A DNA stretch of 64,000 bases, taken from positions 5,718,019 through 5,782,018 of the forward strand of contig CM049306.1 in the NCBI GenBank assembly GCA_026874595.1, read 5' to 3'. Made by a program: the position numbers and the translations under genes. Shown here in pieces: positions 1 through 12,700 of the stretch. The stretch comes from Sipunculus nudus (Eukaryota; Annelida; Sipuncula; Golfingiida; Sipunculidae). The notes under the pieces were generated by a model. It saw only the letters and a program-made list of their open reading frames with translations, did not search any database and was not told the DNA's origin. Each line of letters opens with the position of its first letter. Position 1 is the stretch's first letter.

Positions 1-643
1 AAAGTATATGAATACTCGTGCAAATACTTTCAAAATGTATTCATGAATGCATTCATGAACATATTCTTTAATATTATTTTAATAATCATTTCAGTTATAT
101 TTCATTTTAAAAAGTCATATGATTCTCTTGTTATTTTTAATAAAAATTATATTTGGGACAATATTTGTAATTTTTTTTAATAAATAGTTAAACTCATATT
201 ATATGTTCTGCTTATAAGTTATATGGCCAAGTCAAAATCTGTGTGACAATAGTACTTCATTTGTTAATAAAATAAATGAAATCAGTCCTCTTCCCTGTCT
301 CCAAAGGAACTATCAAAATCATACATAAGCTAAACAACAACAACTCATAATACAGCTTATATTTATTACCACACAAAACCAGCATGTACCTCATTTCTAA
401 ATAATATTTTTTTATCATATATAACAGCTGAGCATTGTGACCCATAGGTCCCTTGTTTTTCACTGGCAAAAACAGAGCATTTCTAGTCTCTTATCTTGTC
501 AGTGCCAGTTCTTGTTTTATTTATGATTAAGTCAGTTTCTTTTATAAACTTGATTGTCACTTTCTGCAAGAACAGGAGATTCAAAGTTGTAATGTGCAAT
601 GACCCTGTCACCTTTTTACGATATATATTTACATTTTTTTCAG
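1..643. other. Intron sequence upstream of the first visible exon
   Basis: This stretch is AT-rich with no convincing exon. It ends in a good polypyrimidine tract and CAG (641-643). The only structure seen is a repeat 3' end at about 425-455 (listed separately). No promoter, 5' UTR or ATG exon could be identified, so the beginning of the gene is probably further upstream. Confidence 0.6.
425..455 (+). mobile_element. Orphan 3' terminus of the Helentron-like repeat family
   Basis: The segment CAGCTGAGC, followed by a decayed palindrome (GTGACCCATAGGTCCC) and then CTTG and a run of T, matches the 3' ends at 1902, 14954, 16196, 26813 and 54927. No matching 5' end (AGCTCAGCTGAC) lies upstream in the window. 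It is therefore a fragment, or its left part lies outside. Confidence 0.5.
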
Positions 644-702
644 GATGATGATAGTACAAGAAAAATTGATGGGGAGCGAATAAAAAGCAAAAAAGATAAA
701 AA
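644..702 (+). CDS. Exon 1 (visible): Lys/Asp-rich N-terminal segment
   Basis: The acceptor is TTTTTTTCAG at 634-643 and the donor is GTAAGT at 703. It reads DDDSTRKIDGERIKSKKDK from phase 0 and leaves two bases (AA) that pair with the first base of the next exon to make Lys. This is a low-complexity charged region typical of a disordered N-terminal part. It is not the first coding exon, because an acceptor precedes it and no ATG is present. The short length makes this call depend on the phase match with exon 2. Confidence 0.65.
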
Positions 703-3700
703 GTAAGTGCATAAAATTAGTGAGCTGTTTTGTGTTAATTTTGAACTCTGCTGATTTCCCATAATGGCAAGCTGCAGGTATTTATCTGTGTCCTTGATTT
801 GTCCTCCAACCACCAAGCTGGTCACCTTGTCTGTCTCATAACAAGTAGAAAATCTTTACTTGATATCCAGGCAGGTTTTGGTTAGAATCCTTGTTAACCC
901 TAATTAAGCCACATTATCCACTTTCTGCTGACTAGGATGCAAAATATGATGTTGAGCAGCATGATTGACAGATTTGTTAATCTTAAGGATGAACACATTT
1001 TTAGCATGGAATGATAAAGTTAGTGTGTAGCATATTAAGTTGTTTTCCTTACCACCATATCAATTTGAAACCCTATCACCAGTTAAAAAGTTATGTCAAC
1101 ACATACATGATTTATAATGAATTCAATTTGGTCAGAACAGTGTATCCTTGGGAAGAAATGGTCTTCAGATGTGGCTTTTGCTCTTTGCTTCTTTTTTCTC
1201 AGATCTAAGATTTACAGATCACATGCGGATAAGATTCTGTTATTTGTGATTGATCAGTTTAACTGAGTAACTATCCTTAAAAACTTCACAGTAATGCCTT
1301 GTTTAATGACATTGTTTAAATATTTAGCTCAGCTGACTGTAAGTCATCTGAGCTATAACGATCACTCTTTGTCCATCCAGCTGTCCGGCCATCCAGCTGT
1401 CTGTCCGTTAACAGGGCACAAATCGTAATCACTGGACCTGAAACTTTATATCCAGAGAGGTCCATGAAAAATTAAGGTCTCTGATACCTATATTTTCTGA
1501 GCTATGGGACTTATAAGCACCCCTGAGGATAATTGAAAATTTGATCTCAAAGTAGGGCACAAATCATAACCATTGGGCCCAGAATCTTCTTACTTGACAT
1601 CCTGAGAATTCCTCAAAAATTTTCCCCAGAAACCTGAAATTTGATCACTGTGATTTATATTTTCAGAGTTTTGGGGTATGTTTGAGCACCCCAGAAATAA
1701 TGCAAAGTACACACAAATTGCCAGATTACTCAGGAAAGGCTGGTTGGATAGTCATCAAATTTGTTGTGCTTATAGGTCTTGATGAACTTAAGCTAAGATG
1801 TGTGAATAGTGATGCCACCTACATTATCCTAATTAGTTGACTGTGCAAGGACATATTGTCAACGTGTCAGTGGGCTGAGTGTCATGACCCATGGGTCACT
1901 TGTTATATTAAGGAATATAACTAGTTAGTATATCTGTATGTGGTATTGTGAAATATATTGGATTAATAAAGTTATTGTGTTCTTGTACTTGCAGGTCTAA
2001 GGATACATCTGGATCTGAGGAGGAGGTAGGTTCTACAGGGGCTAATGTCCATGACATAATTAATCATTAAACAAATCAAACACATGGTAAATGTTTGTTG
2101 ATCAAGTTCACTGTTACATAAGGGAGGTAGGTTCTACAGGGGCTAATGTCCATGACATAATTAATCATTAAACAAATCAAACACATGGTAAATGTTTGTT
2201 GATCAAGTTCAGTGTTACATAAGGGAGGTAGGTTCTACAGGGGCATATGTCCATGACATAATTAATCATTAAACAAATCAAACACATGGTAAATGTTTGT
2301 TGATCAAGTTCAGTGTTACATAAGGGAGGTAGGTTCTACAGGGGCTAATGTCCATGACATAATTAATCATTGAACAAATCAAACACATGGTAAATGTTTG
2401 TTGATCAAGTTCACTGTTACATAAGGGAGGGAGGTTCTACAGGGGCTAATGTCCATGACATAATTAATCATTAAACAAATCAAACACATGGTAAATGTTT
2501 GTTGATCAAGTTCACTGTTACATAAGGGAGGTAGGTTCTACAGGGGCTAATGTCCATGACATAATTAATCATTGAACAAATCAAACACATGGTAAATGTT
2601 TGTTGATCAAGTTCACTGTTACATAAGGGAGGTAGGTTCTACAGGGGCTAATGTCCATGACATAATTAATCATTAAACAAATCAAACACATGGTAAATGT
2701 TTGTTGATCAAGTTCAGTGTTACATAAGGGAGGTAGGTTCTACAGGGGCTAATGTCCATGACATAATTAATCATTAAACAAATCAAACACATGGTAAATG
2801 TTTGTTGATCAAGTTCACTGTTACATAAGGGAGGTAGGTTCTACAGGGGCTAATGTCCATGACATAATTAATCTTTGAACAAATCAAACACATGGTAAAT
2901 GTTTGTTGATCAAGTTCAGTGTTACATAAGGGAGGTAGGTTCTACAGGGGCATATGTCCATGACATAATTAATCATTAAACAAATCAAACACATGGTAAA
3001 TGTTTGTTGATCAAGTTCAGTGTTACATAAGGGAGGTAGGTTCTACAGGGGCTAATGTCCATGACATAATTAATCATTGAACAAATCAAACACATGGTAA
3101 ATGTTTGTTGATCAAGTTCACTGTTACATAAGGGAGGGAGGTTCTACAGGGGCTAATGTCCATGACAATTAATCATTAAACAAATCAAACACATGGTAAA
3201 TGTTTGTTGATCAAGTTCACTGTTACATAAGGGAGGTAGGTTCTACAGGGGCTAATGTCCATGACATAATTAATCATTGAACAAATCAAACACATGGTAA
3301 ATGTTTGTTGATCAAGTTCACTGTTACATAAGGGAGGTAGGTTCTACAGGGGCTAATGTCCATGACATAATTAATCATTGAACTAATCAGACACATGGTA
3401 AATGTTTGTTGATCAAGTTCAGTGTTACATAAGGGAGGTAGGTTCTACAGGGGCTAATGTCCATGACATAATTAATCATTAAACAAATCAAACACATGGT
3501 AAATGTTTGTTGATCAAGTTCACTGTTACATAAGGGAGGTAGGTTCTACAGGGGCTAATGTCCATGACATAATTAATCATTGAACAAATCAAACACATGG
3601 TAAATGTTTGTTGATCAAGTTCAGTGTTACATAAGGGAGGTAGGTTCTACAGGGGCTAATGTCCATGACATAATTAATCATTGAACAAATCAAACACATG

Positions 3701-6700
3701 GTAAATGTTTGTTGATCAAGTTCAGTGTTACATAAGGGAGGTAGGTTCTACAGGGGCTAATGTCCATGACATAATTAATCATAAAACAAATCAAACACAT
3801 GGTAAATGTTTGTTGATCAAGTTCACTGTTAAATAAGGGAGGTAGGTTCTACAGGGGCTAATGTCCATGACATAATTAATCATTAAACAAATCAAACACA
3901 TGGTAAATGTTTGTTGATCAAGTTCAGTGTTACATAAGGGAGGTAGGTTCTACAGGGGCTAATGTCCATGACATAATTAATCATTAAACAAATCAAACAC
4001 ATGGTAAATGTTTGTTGATCAAGTTCAGTGTTACATAAGGGAGGTAGGTTCTACAGGGGCTAATGTCCATGACATAATTAATCATTGAACAAATCAAACA
4101 CATGGTAAATGTTTGTTGATAAAGTTCAGTGTTACATAAGGGAGGTAGGTTCTACAGGGGCTAATGTCCATGACATAATTAATCATTGAACAAATCAAAC
4201 ACATGGTAATTGTTTGTTGATCAAGTTCAGTGTTACATAAGGGAGGTAGGTTCTACAGGGGCTAATGTCCATGACATAATTAATCATTAAACAAATCAAA
4301 CCCTTGGTAAATGTTTGTTGATCAAGTTCACTGTTACATAAGGGAGGTAGGTTCTACAGGGGCTAATGTCCATGACATAATTAATCATTGAACAAATCAA
4401 ACACATGGTAAATGTTTGTTGATCAAGTTCAGTGTTACATAAGGGAGGTAGGTTCTACAGGGTCTAATGTCCATGACATAATTAATCATTAAACAAATCA
4501 AACACATGGTAAATGTTTGTTGATCAAGTTCACTGTTACATAAGGGAGGTAGGTTCTACAGGGGCTAATGTCCATGACATAATTAATCATTGAACAAATC
4601 AAACACATGGTAAATGTTTGTTGATCATGTTCAGTGTTACATAAGGGAGGTAGGTTCTACAGGGGCTAATGTCCATGACATAATTAATCATTAAACAAAT
4701 CAAACACATGGTAAATGTTTGTTGATCAAGTTCAGTGTTACATAAGGGAGGTAGGTTCTACAGGGGCTAATGTCCATGACATAATTAATCATTGAACAAA
4801 TCAAACACATGGTAAATGTTTGTTGATCAAGTTCAGTGTTACATAAGGGAGGTAGGTTCTACAGGGGCTAATGTCCATGACATAATTAATCATTGAACAA
4901 ATCAAACACATGGTAAATGTTTGTTGATCAAGTTCAGTGTTACATAAGGGAGGTAGGTTCTACAGGGGCTAATGTCCATGACATAATTAATCATTAAACA
5001 AATCAAACACATGGTAAATGTTTGTTGATCAAGTTCAGTGTTACATAAGGGAGGTAGGTTCTGCAGGGGCTAATGTCCATGACATAATTAATCATTGAAC
5101 AAATCAAACACATGGTAAATGTTTGTTGATCAAGTTCACTGTTACATAAGGGAGGTAGGTTCTACAGGGGCTAATGTCCATGACATAATTAATCATTGAA
5201 CAAATCAAACACATGGTAAATGTTTGTTGATCAAGTTCAGTGTTACATAAGGGAGGTAGGTTCTACAGGGGCTAATGTCCATGACATAATTAATCATTGA
5301 ACAAATCAAACACATGGTAAATGTTTGTTGATCATGTTCAGTGTTACATAAGGGAGGTAGGTTCTACAGGGGCTAATGTCCATGACATAATTAATCATTA
5401 AACAAATCAAACACATGGTAAATGTTTGTTGATCAAGTTCAGTGTTACATAAGGGAGGTAGGTTCTACAGGGGCTAATGTCCATGACATAATTAATCATT
5501 GAACAAATCAAACACATGGTAAATGTTTGTTGATCAAGTTCAGTGTTACATAAGGGAGGTAGGTTCTACAGGGGCTAATGTCCATGACATAATTAATCAT
5601 TGAACAAATCAAACACATGGTAAATGTTTGTTGATCAAGTTCAGTGTTACATAAGGGAGGTAGGTTCTACAGGGGCTAATGTCCATGACATAATTAATCA
5701 TTAAACAAATCAAACACATGGTAAATGTTTGTTGATCAAGTTCAGTGTTACATAAGGGAGGTAGGTTCTGCAGGGGCTAATGTCCATGACATAATTAATC
5801 ATTGAACAAATCAAACACATGGTAAATGTTTGTTGATCAAGTTCACTGTTACATAAGGGAGGTAGGTTCTACAGGGGCTAATGTCCATGACATAATTAAT
5901 CATTGAACAAATCAAACACATGGTAAATGTTTGTTGATCAAGTTCAGTGTTACATAAGGGAGGTAGGTTCTACAGGGGCTAATGTCCATGACATAATTAA
6001 TCATTAAACAAATCAAACACATGGTAAATGTTTGTTGATCAAGTTCACTGTTACATAAGAGAAGAATAATTGATTGTTGTTTGTTAGATAGACCAGTTGT
6101 CAGCTGAATATAAAAACACTGGGTTTTCAATGTCAGTTAATGTGAGATCAGATGTGTCATGTGAACAGCCCATATGAAATCTTTTTGACATCACTATTGC
6201 CTTATACAGCCCATGCAACCACAGGCATGGATAGCCTTCTGTGTAGGAGCATTTATGCTGATTAGCATAATTAGGTCAAAGGGCGGAGCATAAGGGCTGT
6301 GATGGTTAAGTCAATTAGGAGGCTTGCCCTACAGGTCTTAGCAGTATAAATGTAGTTCATCTACCAGACTTATTGCTAAGTTTGTCTGCTACCTGGTCAG
6401 CAGGCCTTCATGCATATTGATGTACAGGATCTAATAAGGTGACAGTAGTGACGGTTTAGTTGTGACACTTTGTCAGCTGACTGTTTGCACACAGGTGCTC
6501 TGTAAATTGTTGTTTTTCTTTCAGGATTTTGATCCGAATGCAGCTTTTTTCACAAAAGTGGTTAATAAGAAAAAGAAAAGTGGGCCGGTCCCAGAGAATC
6601 CTGCAGCAGGCAAAGTGAAGGGCAAGCACGGAGTCAAAGGAGAGGACGATGTGAGTTTACCATAGATATGCCAAGTAAATGTAATTTAATGCCTTGGCCA

Positions 6701-9700
6701 TGGCCATAAGTAAACCTTGTCATAATGATCAATTCTATACATATTGATAAGTAGTATTTACCGGATTTGGAAGTCATGGGGTGGTCTTTTTTATACTATA
6801 TTATAGTCTTGATTTAATGCTATTCCCCTTGTCTTGTGGTCACTATCATTCTTGAACCAGGTATAAGTTTTTGGTAAATATTTTTGGTACAGATGATTAC
6901 AACATGGTGGAGCCCCTGATGTTCATTTAAAATTAATTTTTTCCCCATGTTTATCAAGCAAAATTTTATTTCACTGTGAGTGATAGTGTCCTCCTTTTAA
7001 ACATGTTATTAGCTCAGCTGACTGTTAGTCATCTGAGCTATAGCGATCACTCTTTGTCTGTCGTCTGTCTGTCTGTCTGTCTGTCCGTCTGTCCTTTAAC
7101 CAGGCACAAATTGTAACCGCTGGACCTAGAATCTTGTAACTTGAAATTCTGAGAGGTCCATGAAAAATCTTTTGTGAAACCAGAAAATAGGTGTCTGTTA
7201 CCCATATCCTTCGAGCTATGGGGCCCAAAAGTACCCCCCACAATAGTAAAAAATTTCATACAAAAACTTCAATAGCTCATTTACTACATCACTGATGGTC
7301 ATGATTTTTGGCATACATATTTATCATGAGATGTTCCATCAGTTCCTGCAGACTGGTGGCGCCACCTGTATTTTTTTATTTTTTACAAATTGTTTTCTCT
7401 ATTTTTGAGACCTTTAAAAATGTGAACATCTGTTAACAGGGCACAAATCTTAAAGACTGGACCTAGAAATCTTCATTCTTGACACAGTGAGAGACCTATG
7501 AAAAGTCTCCATTGAAACCTGAATAAGGTCTCTGTTACCACTATCCTTTGGGCTGTGGGGCTTCCAATTGACCCCCCCCCCCCCCCCCCAGAATAAAGGA
7601 AAATTTGATAAAAACAAACTGCAACATCTCAATAACATTAACAACAACACTGATGGTCATGATTTTTGGCATACATATTGATCAAGAGGTGTTCCATCAG
7701 TTTCTGCAGATTGGGTGCGCCACCTCTATTTTTTTCCAAATTTTTACTAATATTCTCTATTTTTGAGACCTTTAAAGATGTGGTTATCTGTCAACAGGGT
7801 ACAAATCGTAACAACTGGACCTAGAATCTTCATTCTTGTCATGCAAGGAGGCCCATGAAAAGTGTCTGTGGAAACCTGAAATTAGGTCTATGTTTCCCAT
7901 ATCCTTCAAGCTATAGGACTCCGAAGTATCCCTCAGAATAATGGACCATTTGATACAAAAGCTGAAGTATCTGAACAAATAATGCAGAGATGACCATAAT
8001 TAATTGCATGGATATTGATCATGGAGTGTTTCATCAGTTTCTGCAGACTGGTGGCACCACCTGTATTTGTTCGGAGTTTTTTACGAATTTTTTTCTCTAT
8101 TTTTGAGACCTTTAAAGATATGAACATCTGTTAACAGGGCACAAATCATAACAACTGGACCTAGAATCTTCATTCCTGACACACTGGGAGACCCATGAAA
8201 AGTCTCCATTGAAACCTGAAATTAGGTCTCTGTTACCCATATCCTTTAAGCTGTATGGCTTCAAAATACCCCCAGAATAATGAAATATTTGAAACAAAAA
8301 CTGCAGTATCTCAATAACTACAACACTTATGGTCATGATTTTTGGCATACATATTCATCATGAGGTGTTCCATCAGTTTTCTGCAGACTGGGTGTGCCAC
8401 CTCTATTATATTACAAATTTTTTTTCTCTATTTTTGAGACCTTTAAAGATGTGGTTATCTGTCAACAGGGTACAAATCGTAACAACTGGACCTAGAATCT
8501 TCATTCTTGTCATGCAAGGAGGCTAATGAAAAGTGTCTGTGGAAACCTGAAATTAGGTCTGTTTCCCATATCCTTCAAGCTGTAGGACTCCGAAGTATCC
8601 CTCAGAATAATGGACAATTTGATACAAAAGCTGAAGTATCTGAACAAATAATGCAGAGATCATCATAATTGTTTGCATGGATATTGATCATGGAGTATTT
8701 CATAAGTTTCTGCAGACTGGTGGCACCACCTGTATTTGTTCGGGGTTTTTTACGAAATTTTTTCTCTATTTTTGAGACCTTTAAAGATATGAACATCTGT
8801 TAACAGAGCACAAATCATAACAACTGGACCTAGAATCTTTATTCCTGACACACTGGGAGACCCATGAAAAGTCTCCATGGAAACCTGAAATTAGGTCTCT
8901 GTTACCCATATCCTTTAAGCTGTATGGCTTCAAAATACCCCCCAGAATAATGAAATATTTGAAACAAAAACTGCAGTATCTCAATAACTACAACACTGAT
9001 GGTCATGATTTTTGGCATATACATATTGATCATGAGGTGTTCCATCAGTTTCTGCAGACTAGGTGCGCCACCTCTATTTTTTTCAAATTTTTTTCTCTAT
9101 ATTTGAGACCTTTAAAGATGTGGTTATCTGTCAACAGGGTACAAATCGTAACAACTGGACCTAGAATCTTCATTCTTGTCATGCAAGGAGGCCCATGAAA
9201 AGTGTCTGTGGAAACCTGAAATTAGGTCTCTTTCCTATATCCTTCAAGCTATAGGACTCGGAAGTATCCCTCAGAATAATGGACAAATTGATACAAAAGC
9301 TGAAGTATCTGAACAACTAATGCAGAGATCAGCATGATTCTTTGCATGGATATTGACCATCAAGTGTTTTTAGCTCAGCTGACTATAAGTCATCTGAGCT
9401 AAAGTTGTGGTCCATTGTCCGTCCGTCCGTCAGTCCGTCCTTCTATAGATGTGGCACGTTTTGAAACCGTAAGACCTAGGAATCCAAAATTCGGCATAAT
9501 GTTAGATGTCCCCAAGATCTCCTACCAAGCTGAAAACTGGGTCTTTGGGACTTCGTTCCTTTGAGAAATTAAGGAAAAACCTCATTTTTTTTATTAAAAA
9601 CCTATTTTCACACTTCAGGACTGCCTAATATCAAAACCACTCATCTGTTTTTCCTCATATTTACCATAAATAATCCTCTATATAGTTCCTATGTACATGC

Positions 9701-12700
9701 CAGAAATTTGGTCTGTATTATATTATTAAAAAAGTTATGGGCCCAAACATAATGCATTTTGTACATAATCAGGAAAGAAATTTGAATACTGAACACAAAA
9801 CTTGTTAAAGCTAAGCACTTTTTTTCAGTAATATTACTTTTATTAATCAAAATTAAATTGTATACCCAAAATTAGATCAAAATCTTTTAAATTTTTTAAA
9901 ATATTAGCAAAAATAAAAAATTGGTACCTTGAATTTTGCCCAACTTTGACCATGGCACCTTTTTTTCCTGTAATTGCTGTGGATTTAATTTTCAAAGCAT
10001 GCTTTTGTTAGCATTTCAACTTTCAACACCAAAAATTTGAAACCAGTTGATCAAAAACTGTAGATTTTATTCAAGTTTTCAAGCACCATGTCACATATTG
10101 TTTACATCAAGCTAGTGTTATACAGTTTGCTAGAGCTCAGCTCCCGAGCTTCAGCTCTAAGTTCCTTAAATTTGGCATACAGTTAGATGTCTCCAAAATC
10201 CCCTATCATGCCAAGAATTTGGTCATGAGGACTTAATTCCTTCAAGATATTAATGAAAACTTCATTTTTCCATTAAAAACCCATTGTTACACTTTAAGAC
10301 TGCCTAATATCAAAACCACTGATCTGACTTTAATCATATATAATATACATATTTTTCTATACATTTGCTATGCACATGCCAGAAATGATGTCAGTATTAC
10401 ATATTTTTAGCTCAGCTGACTATAAGTCATCTGAGCTATAGTCATGGTCCATTGTCCGTTGTCCGTCCGTCTGTCTGTCCGTCTGGATGTCCGTCCGTAA
10501 GACTGGCACGTTTTGACACCGTTGGACCTACGAATCTGAATTTCGGCATACAGTTAGATGTCCCCATATCTCCTACCATGCCAAAAATTGGGTCAATAGG
10601 ACTTCGTTCCTTTGAGATATTAAGGAAAAACCTCAATTTTTTATTAGAAATCTATTTTTACACTTCAGGACTGCCTAATATCAAAACCACTCATCTGGTT
10701 TTCTTCATATTTACCATAAATATTCCTCTATATAGTTCCTATGTACATGCCAGATATTAAGTCAGTATTATATAATTTAAAAAAGTTATGGGCCGAAACA
10801 TAATGGACTTTGTAAAAAAATCAGGAAGATATTTGGTCACTTAACACCAAAAGTGTTAAAGGTAGGGACTTTTTTCCAGTAATACAACTTTAATTAATCA
10901 AAATTTAATTGTATACCAAAAATTAGATCAAAATTTGTTAAATTTTTTTAAATATTGGCAAAAATATAAAATTGGTACCTTAAATTTTGCCCAACTTTGG
11001 CCACGGCACGTTTTTTTCCTGTAAGTACTGTGGATTTAATTTTCACACCATGTATACATAAGGATTTAATCTGTTAAAATCTGAAATTTGAAAATAAAAG
11101 CTGCAAAATTAGGCTAGTTATTGAATTTTTTTGGAGGCTCTTGTTGTATTCCCTTACATTGTCAAGCAGTCCACTTTGATGACTGTAGGTCATTCAGTGC
11201 ACATCTCTATGCTCCCCAGGCTGTTGACATAATTTTAGATGTCCCCAAAATCTCCTACCATACTGAAAATTGGGTCATTAGGACTTTGTTCCTTCGAGAT
11301 ATTAAGGAAAAAATACTCCGTTTTCCATAAAAAAAGCCATTGTTACACTTCAAGGCTGCCTAATATCAAAACCACTGATCTGTTTTTGATCGTATTTAGT
11401 ATTCACATTTTTTGATACATTTTCTATGAACATACCAAAAATTAGGTCAGTATTGGGTATTATTTTGAAGTTATGGGCCAAAACATAATTCAATTTTAAA
11501 AAAAATCAGGAAATATATTTACTCACCTAACATGAGAATTGCTGAACCTAGAAACTTTTTTTCAGGAATATAACTTTATTTAATCAAGATTTAATTGTTT
11601 ACCCAAAATTAGATCTGAATTTTGCAAATTTTTCAAGTTATTAGCATGAATAAAAAATCAGTACCTTAAATTTTGTCCAACTTTGGCACTGTTGATTTAA
11701 TTTTCCCAGCATATATGCATAAGGATTTAATCTTTTAAAATCTGAACTTTCAAAAGAAATTGATTGGAATGAATAGCTTTCATATGTTTTCGTACACCAT
11801 GTCAAGTGTTGTTTACATCTAGCCCACCTAGTAGTACAGCCTTCACTTGCATTATGTAACCCACCCCAGGCAGCTTACCTTGGCCCAGCTTGGCCACTAC
11901 TAGCAGGCTTCCCTTCTGCCCTGCACTCATCCCCCCCCCCCCCAGCTGGTGCATAAACTAGATGAATGTTATAATTTTTCTGTATTTTATTTTATTCTTG
12001 GACATGCTACCAGGGTTCGTACGCACCTTGAAAACCTTGAAAAGTGCTTGAATTTAGTCATTTCAATTTCAAGGGCTTGAAAAGTGCTTAAAAAGAGAGA
12101 GTGGTTTGGAAAAGTGCTTGAAAAATAAAATTTTGTGAAAGAGTTTGGTGTATGTTGTGTGTATGCATACCTGGTATTTTAATATCGACTTTCGGGCATT
12201 TCTACGTCAATCAAATGTATGAAATAGAATTAACCCAATCGTGGATGAATGAGACTGGGCAGTGAAAGTGACGATGTAACAAGTTAACATACGAGGGTAA
12301 TAACCATGTTTATTATCAAATAGTAAGTGAGCTGCTTTACTGGAAAGATCGTGGAGATTTCCCCCGAGGTACGTATAAAAGCTCTTTAATTTAAAACTCA
12401 ATCCACGCTAGGCGAGTTCACGTAAGTATTTTTGCAAGATTTATAATTTAAATTTTAAAGTAATACTACAGAGATTATTAATATAGCTATTGAGAAGATC
12501 TGTCCAAAGGAAATAATTATCTGGGAACAAACCAGGGGAATAAAATGTGTGTAAAATACATGATGGGAACAATTCGAATCTGAGGGATAATAATAATATA
12601 AAATTAATTCGCTCAGTAGAATATGTCGTTTAAATCAAGTTAACTTTACGTTTTACATTGGTAACTCGGCGATAATAATTATATCAGAGGGGTCATATTT

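Noticed and set aside
7025-9198. Series of 60-80-codon frames such as MFISLKVSKIEKK and MWLSVNRVQIVTTGPRIF
   Set aside because: They recur with each core unit of the dispersed repeat in both strands, so they are repeat shadows.
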